Of a DNA stretch of 64,000 nt, positions 25,388 to 35,503 are shown one piece after another (position 1 is the stretch's first letter; each line of letters begins with the position of its first letter). Origin of the DNA: Eimeria necatrix (Eukaryota; Apicomplexa; Conoidasida; Eucoccidiorida; Eimeriidae); NCBI RefSeq assembly GCF_000499385.1, contig NW_013654515.1:31001-95000 (forward strand), in the 5' to 3' direction. Both the position numbers and the translations under genes were made by a program. Below the pieces are notes generated by a model. The model ran no database searches. It was not told the DNA's origin and was given only the letters and a program-made list of their open reading frames with translations.

Positions 25388-26527
25388 ATGCAAGAGCACC
25401 AGCAGCAGGAACACCAGGGGGAAGCTTATTGCGGCCAGGAGCACCATGAGCAGCAATCCAGGCAAGTGCTGCAGTCTCATGGGCAGCAAGAGCAGCAGCA
25501 GGAGGGTGAACAAGAACACCAGCTTCTCGGCGTGAAGCGTCGTCGTGTGTGCGCTGAGTGCGATCGGCCCTCTTCAGTTTGTTACTGCGACGTCATCAAA
25601 GGCCGGGAACTGAATTTATCTGATGAGTCTGTCTCCTCTGTAGTTGAAAGAGTTTTAATTTTTATGCACCCCCTAGAGAAAAAGAGAAAAAGCGGGTCTG
25701 TACAAGTGCTACAGAAGCTCATCAAGGGCTTGGAGGTATGGCCGCACAGAAAGCCGGGATGCTTCCCGTTCGCTACCGAGCAGCAGCAGCAACGGCAGCA
25801 ACAGCAGCAGCACGAACTAAGGCAAGAACAAAAGGCACAGCACGAGATAGCAGCTGAACGCGCCGTTTTTGCAGAAACACCGATTCAGGAGCCGAATGTG
25901 TCTGCTCCAACTAAACCTAAAGACAAGAAGCAAGCAAAGCTGCCTCATCAGCATCCCCATCTCTGTACACGGGAGGGGACTGTGTTGTGCGATACCAGTA
26001 GGATGGTATTGTTGTTCCCCACAGAGTCTTCTTTTCCCTTGGGGGAAGGGAGTATGCCGTTTCGATTGCCGTTGACACTACTAGCTATCGACGGGACTTG
26101 GAAAGAGGCCAAAGAAATGTTCAAAGCCACTCCTTGGCTGCAGCAGCTGCCCGCCGTGCACCTGCCTCTTTTGAAGACGGAGGACCAGGCAGACCACTGT
26201 GGTGGTGGTGGTGTCGCTGCTGCTGATGCTGCTGATTCAGTTGCTGCCGACTGCGGCAACAGCAACAGCAAAGACACAATGGAGGCAGTCCGAGTCTCAG
26301 GAGCTTACGGGATGATAAGAACGCCACCAGCCCGCATTGCAGCCAGCGGAGGAGTCTGCACGGCTGAGGCCGTCGCGGAGGCTCTGTCCATCATCGGCCG
26401 TTGGGCCCGGAGCGCCTCTTCCTCTTTGTTGCAAATTGGTGAAACAACTAGGGAGACACTTCAGCGCATAGTGTCCCTGCAGCAAGAGATGCGAGACCGA
26501 AACAAAAACAGGCAGTCAACAGATTGA
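25388..26527 (+). CDS. DTW-domain tRNA-uridine aminocarboxypropyltransferase
   Basis: DTW-domain enzymes (bacterial TapT, human DTWD1/DTWD2) transfer the 3-amino-3-carboxypropyl group of S-adenosylmethionine to tRNA uridine, making acp3U. The single-exon 379-aa frame carries the family motifs in order: the cysteine cluster CAECDRPSSVCYC near residue 55, FMHPLEKKRKSG near 92 replacing the usual HPxE segment, the name-giving IDGTWKEAKEM near 235, AYGMIRTPP near 310, and a C-terminal helix starting TAEAVAEAL. Gln-rich insertions occupy the N-terminus (residues 1-45) and about 130-165. A Gly/Ala insertion lies before the last motif, where bacterial enzymes have only a short loop. ATG at 25388 is the first in frame. 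It is the divergent neighbour of ECM29 with no obvious functional link. The family call is strong. Which uridine it modifies cannot be told. Confidence 0.9.
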   Translation: MQEHQQQEHQGEAYCGQEHHEQQSRQVLQSHGQQEQQQEGEQEHQLLGVKRRRVCAECDRPSSVCYCDVIKGRELNLSDESVSSVVERVLIFMHPLEKKRKSGSVQVLQKLIKGLEVWPHRKPGCFPFATEQQQQRQQQQQHELRQEQKAQHEIAAERAVFAETPIQEPNVSAPTKPKDKKQAKLPHQHPHLCTREGTVLCDTSRMVLLFPTESSFPLGEGSMPFRLPLTLLAIDGTWKEAKEMFKATPWLQQLPAVHLPLLKTEDQADHCGGGGVAAADAADSVAADCGNSNSKDTMEAVRVSGAYGMIRTPPARIAASGGVCTAEAVAEALSIIGRWARSASSSLLQIGETTRETLQRIVSLQQEMRDRNKNRQSTD

Positions 26528-28217
26528 TGCACAAGCGAAAGTACTTTTCTCTCTGTCATACAGCGAGTGCCCTACAGCAGCGCCATTTGGAATCTTCCTT
26601 AGGAGAATACTGGTTCTTAGGCTAGTGGGCATAGCCCGACCACTGTAGTGGCCAGTTACAGCGAAAGTGCTTGACCTGAATCTCGCCAAGGCCCGTCCCT
26701 CCGTATATGGTTCGCTGCATTTACGCGCTGCACTTACCTGGAAGTACGGCGAGCATGTCTTCTCAACAAAATCTCCTGCCGCAAGCTCCGTGTCGCGTTG
26801 GTTGAAACGTGAGCCCTAGCATAACGTGTAGATCCTACAGTGTGTAGATTCTTTGTTCGGGCCGATCCTAGTACCTGCAGCTGGGGTCTTTACTTTAGGA
26901 GGGAGAAGTGTGCAATCTGGTGCTTGACTAGCACGTCTTGTGTTCCGTTTGTCTGTACTTCAATGCTACGTTTTTGGCCCAATTACGCTTCTGTGCCGTC
27001 CGACGAAAAGCTATATCGTCAAACTGGAGCCAAGTACTAACGGCAGCGCAGCTCCCATGCGCGCACAGTTCGTTCCCACTACCATCTAACGCAGTTAGCA
27101 GTGACACCTCGAGCACTCCAGAGCGATTAATGCCCTATATTCTTGCAGTTCCTAGTTCCCTGAAAGCTGCTAACGCCAAACTTTTTGCAAAAGAAGTGCA
27201 GAGATCAAATCGCGCCTCGTCTCTGGGGCTGCCGTGAACAGCAGCTGTGGGGGACAGCAGATGGGGTGGACTGGCGTGGCGACTCCGCTTGGTCCCCTTA
27301 TGCGACCCAATGCCTGCTGCGTTTAAAAGGTACCAAAAGCTTTAACGAAATACAATTCCCTTGTTAAAAGGTGTATTCACCTCCCCCTGCTACGTTCAAG
27401 AACACCACTTCCCTAAATTTACCAGGTGACCAGATTACCCTAAATACTGTCATGCTTCCAGGGCACCAACAGCACGCGTAGCACTGAGCAGTAGTAGTTC
27501 ACTCCCACTTTTCTGCTCGGGAAGCTACGCACGTGAGACCTCTTGCGTCAGCCTTGTATCCCCGACTTTGTGATCTCCATGCCCTGCAGTCCACCGACAT
27601 GCGCCCACCTCTTCGTAGTAGACACGAAGTGCGGCGACTGCTGGTGAAAAGCATGAGTCAACAGGCTCATGCAGACGGCTCCGATCTCCTCCTAGATCCA
27701 AGCATGACTCGCTCGTGCCCAAAAGAGCAATCTACCGGGTAAAGGGAGATCGGTATAACAATTCACTCACCAAGGGATACAGACAACGACCTCGATCATA
27801 CGCCTACTGGGTGCATCCCTCCACATGCTACTAACTCACTGACTACGCCCTTCTGGACACAACCGATCCACAAGAAAGAAACTGTTCTTGTGACTGCATG
27901 TTGCTGCTGCATCACGTTGGGGTCTCCTGGCTGCGCAGACAGCGCCGCATATCCGAAAGTCCTTCTGCGTAATCAATCTGCCCATCATTTCCTGGGCATT
28001 ATTCTCCGCATTGGTGCAGAAATAGGCAGGCGCCACCAAACTGCTCCCATAGGAGAAAGCCTGCAAATACCGGCCGAATTATACCTGCAATATACCCCGC
28101 GACTCGCTTTAAAGGAACCAACTAGCAAACAATATTTCCGTAGACGACCACTAAATGCCTGTAGCTCTGAAGACAGCAAGCTCCAGTCTCTTGCCTATTC
28201 CAGTGCCTGGTCTTCAA
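26528..28217. other. intergenic, nothing recognised
   Basis: This 1.7 kb lies between the convergent DTW (+) and hydrolase (-) genes. Frames are short and mutually overlapping. CAG repeats are almost absent, and no RNA gene or mobile element is visible. Confidence 0.45.
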
Positions 28218-29890
28218 TTAGACACTGGACGCTCCTGTTGGCTCCTGCGGTGCGCTTGTTCCTCTGCTGGAATTGTCATCTTCGTTTTCTGTCTGTTTCT
28301 TTGCCTCTTTATCAGCATTTGCCTCAGGTTCATCTCCCCATTCATAAAGAGATGGGTCCACGCCCTTCGATCCAGAGTCGGCGAGAGCCCTCACTTGCCT
28401 CTTTCCCTGCGTGAAAACTTCGTCTACCCACTGGCGCAGATCTTCAGGCTTGATGGATTTGAGCGTATGGACATCATCTGTTAAGAGAAAATACACACAG
28501 AAGTCAGCATTCCCTGCTCTTCTTTGGCTGCCCTCTGGCCAAGATGCGTGAAAAGATGCTGAAAAGCTGTACCGAGTCTGTCTTCAGCATGGTCTTAAGC
28601 CACATTTGGATGCTGTAACTACATGCGAATGGCACTGTCATATGTGGATGCTGTTAGTACATGCGAATAGCACTCACTTATCACTTCCAAGCGGCTGCGG
28701 CCTGGGCCGTCGGCCGTTTCTAGCAGACGAATGGAATCATCAAGCGGAACCGTTTTATCCCCCGAGCCGTGTACAATCAGCACATATGGAATTCCGTGCA
28801 AAGTGAAGCCATTGCGGAGACGCATGAAGCGAGAGTACTGGTCGTGGGCGGGGCAGAGCAACAGCTGATGGAGCACGCTCACAAACAAGGTGAAACAAGC
28901 ACAATAGCATCAAGCCTTCCGAAAATGCTGCAGTAGAAGTACTAGCCCTTCTTCTCCTGCCCTGTCTATTGCCAGTCTTACTTTTATGCTCCTGAGATCA
29001 CAAGGGTCTGTGTACTGCCCCTAAAGAAAGACCCAAATGTGATAGTAGACTGCGAAGAAATAGCTGAAACAATCTGGCCAAATTCTCACCATGGGGACTT
29101 TCGGAATATCCATGCTCAAGGCTACAACAGACCCAAAGGAGGTGGCGACGATGACGTTTGACCGTTGCTCTCTGAATTTCTTCTCGGCTATGCGAATAGC
29201 CTTAAGCCACATGAAATGAGTGGCAGCTTTCCCTCCAAACCAGTAGGTTATCACCAGCACTACTGCCTACGCAAAAGCATCCGCACGAAGTACTATCAAA
29301 GACAAATGGAATTAATAAAAAGTACACTGAACTGGCTGGAGTCCCAGCTGTGACTGATATCAAACACACATTGGGTCCTGAAGCATCACGGTTCTGTTAC
29401 CGTTTACAAAGCATCAGAAAAATCAAAACATGCAGATGCTTCTAATGTCTGTTGCTTACCGAACCCAATAACACGCAAAGCCCGATATACCACTTTGCCA
29501 GCACAGCAGCAGCACTGCAAAGGGGAACACGCAGGCAAAAAGACAAGAGAAGGCACTTTCAGTCACCGCATTCCAGGGTAGGGTAGTTCTCATGTAGCAG
29601 CGAAACAAAGTAGACTACGTCAAACACTCCATTTGCCACAACAGAAAAGGAAGCGGGGAAACCTACATGATCCCGCTGAGTAGACAAATCGCTAAGACGA
29701 GGAAGCCTAGCACAAACATCATGATGGTTTGTCTCGTCTTCAAGTTGGGAGCTTTAACCCTTTGCTTCCCAAGCGCCTTCTCAAGCAGCCGCTGCTTCTC
29801 ACTGCCTGGGGCGGAGTCCAGCTCGTGAAGGAAGAGGACCCTCAGATCCTGGTGATCTCCTCCTCGAAGTCCGCCCTTAGGTGACGACAT
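28218..29890 (-). CDS. membrane-embedded alpha/beta hydrolase
   Basis: Five exons: 29890-29667, 29514-29460, 29266-29090, 28864-28678 and 28477-28218. They sum to 903 nt (300 aa), with all phases matched. Residues 17-40 give a first strand and loop (VLFLHELDSAPGSEK) like the HGxxSSPxSxK start of YqiA-type hydrolases, with Glu replacing the usual Gly. The nucleophile elbow is VATSFGSVV (Ser136), the acid is HGSGDKTVP (Asp188), and the base is NDVH (His218), so a full triad is present. Between the first strand and the elbow lie about 50 hydrophobic residues (55-104), enough for two membrane passes. The second exon, only 55 nt, encodes the middle of this segment. The C-terminal 60 residues are acidic and Ser/Thr-rich. 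The substrate is unknown. A lipase/esterase or thioesterase role is possible. Confidence 0.75.
28607..28677. repeat. two-copy 38-bp tandem repeat
   Basis: TGGATGCTGT starts at 28607 and again at 28645, and the following bases match with a few changes. The second copy reaches the hydrolase exon 4 splice donor, so only that copy carries the functional GT context. Confidence 0.7.
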
Positions 29891-32287
29891 TTTAATCACC
29901 TTTCAGCTGGTGAGTTGTGAAAAGCGGTCTCAGGGAAAAAAGACGATAGTTTCAAAACAGTAGAAGGGAGTTAAGACTTTCCGGTCTACCACCAAGGCTA
30001 CGCATGTGAACCACGCAGCGGCCTAGGTACAGCAATAGATTAGGAGATCCTTGCTGCTGCGTTTGCAGCGGCTGCTATTGCAACTGCTGCTGATGATGCC
30101 ACAATCGAAGATGCAGATTATTCTACTGCCTCGGAAGCTGCTGCTAATGCTAGTTGCTGCTTGCTGCGCCTCCGATGCTCCACAGGCTAACGTCAGCTTT
30201 GCTGAAGACGGTGAGAGGTGACCCCCAGGAAAGACAGACCGGCCAAATCCTTAAAAGCTATGTTATGCCACTTCTAAGGTAAACCAGGGAAACTGTGCTT
30301 GCGACGACACAGCTGCTGCTACAATTGGGATCGCAAAAACCACTCGACCGTCACCGCTTACGCGGCTAAGGGAATAAAGGGAGCAGGAAGAAAGCTGGAA
30401 GACACTGCCACGGCAGACGAGTGCTCAGTAGCTAAAATTCATAAAAAACGCCTGGATAGCACCCTGATACCGCTGTTATTGCTATGCAAACGCCCTGCTT
30501 TTTCCGTGTGTGTGTGCCGGCATTGCCCGTCCCACACTGCCGCTTCCTCTAAGATGGCGTTTGTCACCGACTCTTAAATACAAAATAAATCCTCAAAAAC
30601 AATTTTTCCAAAGCCCAAAGATATGTTGGATGTCTTGAGCTGTAGAAGCTTGAAATAATGCGGGTAAAATAATCAGAGAACGACGCCCCCTGCACAAGTG
30701 GTTAACACACAGGCACTAGTTGTGGTCCAGCCTGCTCGTGTTTTGAAATTTCAGCAGAAGAGAGGCAAAAAAGAGCATCAATCTGCTCTGAGGATACCAA
30801 AGAAAACAATGCGAAACAGAGGGGAACTTGAAGCAGAGCCGAAGAGAGAGATACCCTCGAGGCGAACATGCATCGAAATGCCAGCGAGCGTTTCTCACAC
30901 TCAACGAGCCCCACAAACATCTACCGCCCTCTTGGCTATGTCTCAAAGACGGAAAAAAGACCTTGTCTTCAGCGAATAATATTACCTTCGCCAAACACGT
31001 GCCTAGAGAAAAGGGCTGGGGGAGGAAAGCAAGCCCAAACAGAACGCCAACGTCAACAGCCGCAAGTCGTGAAAAGCAGCCAACAAAGAAGCTGGGTCTG
31101 CGCTGTATGGATCTTACCGGATCGTTGTATTACTCAAAACTTTTTCATACTGTGTTTTTAGTTACTTCTCCTGGATCCAGGCTTTTGGTCGCGCAAAAGA
31201 AGGGTTCCACAGCCTCTACGGAAGTGAGGATCGCAGGAGGCGGGTGGCAACTGCTGCCCCCAGCCTCTTGCAGACAACACAGCCATGAAGAAACTACGTA
31301 GCCATGTAAATCAATTAATTATGTGGCATGCATTGATGCACATCCATGTGTAACTTTCTTGCCCCAGTTTTGTAGGGCTGCCACTCCTGACCGCTCCATG
31401 GAGCGCCACCGCGCAGTTAATGCTGTGTGGCATCGTGGCAACCAGGCGTTTGGCTACCTTTAGAGGAATTTATGCAGTCACAGCAAGTATTCACTTGGGT
31501 AACCCAAGAATTTCATGAATGCTTGCCAACCATGTACATGTGGATGCTGCCAAGTGGTCAACAGTGGACTTCGCCATACACACGAGGCAGCTGATCGGCT
31601 GAACAATAAGCGAAGCAATGAAGTTTGTGCTGATTATTGACAGTAGAATGGTCGAAATTCTCAAGGAGGTCGTGGCTGTATACACGCAGCCTCGTCTGCG
31701 CCTCACCTGGAATACCGCGGGCCTGTTGATAGGAAAGGGACTTCTCACCTGGAGGGGACAAGCGGGTTGCTCGGAACACTGAAATCTAGATTTCGAAACA
31801 GAAATAAAATAGCCTTTATAGCTGGTAACACGGCGTGTAGCCTGATTGGGTTCCACAGAAACAAAACAGCAGCGGCATCAAGAGAATAGTGCAATGCAAA
31901 CATATCTACGCAGCAGAAATGCAGTAGAGCGCAGGAAGAACAGTACTCTAACAATGTTTGGACTCTGTAGGCTCTGCTGCAAGGCCCTGGCTAGAGGCTG
32001 GCCTTGTGGGGGGCCGACAGTGCCACGCTGAGGAGTGAGGCGTGGCTCGCGGAGCTTTATTTTGCACTTGTTAGCACTTCGAACTGTCGGTTTCCCAATA
32101 TCTCCTAACCTACTCTTTTATCTGTGGTTGAAGCGTTTAGTGTTTCAGACTTAGCGTTTCATCTTAATTCGTAACTTTTGGGTTGCCCGTGGGGGTGAGG
32201 GCTCCCCTGTGGCGATTGCCCTTTTAGGAGCATCTTTGCTCCCCATCTTCCACATTCCTAAGCATCACTTCATCATTAAACTCACCC

Positions 32288-32512
32288 TTAGACCTCAGGA
32301 AAGATGTGTTCCGCTGTAGCAGGTGAAGCACCTTCACAAGGGTCAGGTCCCCGGTGCACTGTAATGAATTTCTGTATAGTTACGCGTAGCCGTGGAGTTT
32401 CCCAGTTGTCAAAAGCTTCTTGAAGATCAACTTTTAGAATCTGAAGGCCATGCATTGTATCATAGCGTGGAGAAGCTAGCCTATTGCACAGTGCTCCGGT
32501 TTCCTGCATCAT
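32288..32512 (-). pseudogene. possible reverse-transcriptase fragment
   Basis: A 74-codon frame contains GLQILKVDLQEAFDNW, which resembles motif A of LINE-type reverse transcriptases (KVDxxxAFD). Nothing around it continues the domain: there is no YxDD box, endonuclease or poly-A tail. It is either a short decayed retrotransposon scrap or a chance match. Confidence 0.2.
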
Positions 32513-32895
32513 AATGCACTTTTTGACATAGGCATGCGCATGTAAGCGAATTGCACTCAGTAAGCTGCCAAAAGTGAGAATCCGTGGGAGAAACCGTGCA
32601 CTTTTCTACCTCTGGTGGAGTACAGATTTTCCGATCCCCCCGCAATGAATTCTTCGCTTGAAAACAGAGCATACCACGTCAGTGTACGCTAAAGCGTGAG
32701 GAGCACTAAATAGGTCGCAAGCCTGCTTGAACTAAATGCGCACGGTCCGTTTTGGGAGAGGCTGCCGACCTGCATAAACTGTCGTGCAGTGCATGATTCT
32801 AAAAGATTGAATGCGTCGAAAACAACTAGCCGCATAAGGAAATGAGCGTAATTGTACCAAAAACGTTGAGCTTAGAGGCTCATTAGGGAATTCTG

Positions 32896-32942
32896 GTTGT
32901 TCATACTCCAACCGTACGTTGTACGGTTGGAGTATGAACAAC
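32896..32942. repeat. perfect inverted repeat (22-bp arms, 3-bp loop)
   Basis: The arm at 32896-32917 (GTTGTTCATACTCC then AACCGTAC) is the exact reverse complement of 32921-32942, separated by GTT. No mismatch occurs across 44 paired bases. It is isolated, and no coding frame or repeat family surrounds it. Confidence 0.95.
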
Positions 32943-35503
32943 ATGCAGCGTTTCTGGCATGAGATCAGCAATACGCCAGTGCGAGTCACAGTATCCTTAG
33001 GAGCGATATGCATCAAACAACCGGCGGGGAGCGCGCCAATATTTGTGCCTTTTTCTGTGATCCCTTTATGGCTGCTCAGGAGTCTGCCTTTGCAGAACTT
33101 GGGTGAATGGCTTGCCTACGAAGAACACACGGTATGTTTACTGAGAAAAAAGAATCATTCGGGCTCCTCGCTGACAGAGTATCCGTGTCGCATGCCCACA
33201 AAGTGGTTACGCACACGGTGAGTGCGGGAGACAGAAAGTTTGGGTCTCGAGGATGAAATGGACAAGGCACAGTGCGGAATCTTGCAGCCAAAATTAAGCC
33301 AGGTTAGAAAGTCTTGCCAGTTTGAAGTGGCCTGCATAGGCCTGCATACCCAAAGGTTTGGAGCAAATACCCCAGCATTTGCTTCCATGCCCAGATCTGT
33401 CCCCACTCACTTTGCTTGCAGCGGACTTGAGACCCTCGAATTGGAAATAATACTCTTTTAATCATTCTTTGCTTTGTGAACGCTGTGCCGACCCCTACTT
33501 CTTTCTAGTCAACCACCATAGCACGCACAGCCACTGTTGCTTGCTGGCCACCCAACCCCGCAGAACGCTGCAAGACAGTATATCATGAGAATCTTTGGAC
33601 TCTATTCTTAGTGAAAATAGAGCGGATGCCTAATAACCTTGTTCAAGCGCTTCCTTCCACTCCAATGAGTCATCAATGCCAGATGAAGACACAGGCCTTA
33701 CGCACAGCACATCAGCTGCCCTTCTGAGACTCGCATAACTTCGAAGAGTTGAAGAGTTTTCAATTAGTACATAGGTGCGGACAAGTGTGGAACTCGGATG
33801 CATGAAACGCCCACTTTCGACACAATTGACCGGTTCAGAATATAGAATGTGCAACCTTGATTTGCGAGGTATCTTTCAGCAGCTCGCCATGTTGAACACA
33901 GTACTGACCAGCGCGCATCACTACACTCTACGCTACTGTAAGAAAACCATAAGGAGGACTGTTGAGAGCAGAAGAGTAGTAGACAGACAAGTAAATAGAG
34001 CGGAAATTGCTTCTCTAGTGATACTATTCGGCCGGGTTACGGCTAACAAACTCCGTTAGGCGCTTTAGCACGGGGAGAGTCCTTGACGTTCGTCCATGAT
34101 TCTCAAGAGGGTGCATTTTCATTAAAACTTTAATGTGCTTGCCGCTCTCATTACTTCCCCAATGCAGCCTTCCGCAGCGGCATGTGGGAATACATACAGC
34201 GTCTGCAGTATAAGAACATCTGACGATGGTCCTTCGCAATTCTCATCAAGCCTTTCAAAGCTGTTTTATGTGACAAGCTCCATATTAAAGAATTTCACCT
34301 GAGAGAAGTTTCACTTCGCAGCCCTCTCTCTCCCCGACATCACCTCGACGCTTGTCACCCAACACGCTGGAGAATCAAGTCATTTGACGCTCCTCAGCTG
34401 CCATTTAGAGTGCGTTGAGAAATAAAATTCTATAATATAAGCAATTTTGCGATTTCCCTCCGCGTTAAACGCTAAAATATTGTCAGAAACATCAATACTA
34501 AGCAGTAGGTACGGACCCCAACTGGCGAAGCCCAGCATCTGGGCTCAAAGCCATAGTTCGTACCACCGAAACTCAAAATGGAGCTTTCACTTACTCTGTA
34601 CACTACTATGTAAGGTAGGGAAGCGTTTTTCTCTTCAACAGGGTGTCACAGATTTTCCAGTGGAAGTCGTTCCCCTTCCGCTCCGTGCTTCAGTTCCCCT
34701 CGGGAATGGAAATTCCACTACACCTCCGCTCATGTTGATAGTCTCGACTCCTGTAAGTTAGTTTCTACTTTATCATTAGGCGCGACAGCTTTTCGTCGTT
34801 TCATCCCAGGTGTGTTTTAACTACTCCATGCTCATGGACCACAGGCTTGCGTGCGGCCTCGCTAACCACACCCCAAAATGAAAGTTGCTGCATTGTTTTG
34901 GTCTACTGAGATGATACTACGAACAAGAGCTGGCAATCAAGCTGCTCCGATGTGGCATGCAGTAAATACACGCACATTCAAAGACCGGCACAGGGGTAAA
35001 GGGTTGGGTCAAGCACAGTGCACACAATTTAGTGCGAACAGGGTACTACAACGAGACAAGTTTTACTTATACTATTTTTAGTAAACAGAAAAGGATATCA
35101 GACAAACTAAACGGGAACGTACTTCCATTGCTGCCGTTGCTGGTTGGCTGCTGCTGACAGACCCTGCTGCGGCGGCTGTGGCGGCTGCCGTACTGGCGGC
35201 GGCGGCTGTAGCTCGCCAATTTAAAAAGAAACACGTGAAGAGGCAGTTGTAGTACAAATAGGGGATGACTTTTCCTGTCTCCCAGCTGTGCTGTATGGCA
35301 GCATCCCCAGCTCATCGCCCCCAAGCCCGTGCCCCTTCAGCAGTCATTTTCTCCTTGTCACCAGCATCAGGGACAGCAACAGCTGACTCTGCTGGTGCTG
35401 CATCTAGCGTTGTCTCGTCTTTATTTCACACGGGGGCCTCCCCCCTCAAGCCCCAAATCCCAAGCGCAGAGCGGCAGGCTGCTCTCTGCAGCTCCCCCCA
35501 GAA

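Larger units (their letters stand above)
29891..35503. other. large gene-poor region
   Basis: About 5.6 kb between the divergently oriented hydrolase (-) and RPN3 (+). Frames are short on both strands. Two small CAG-rich patches occur near 30050-30190 and 35140-35210. A perfect hairpin (32896-32942) and a possible reverse-transcriptase remnant (32288-32512) are listed separately. The last 200 bp before 35504 are presumably RPN3 5' UTR. No RNA gene is seen. Confidence 0.4.
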
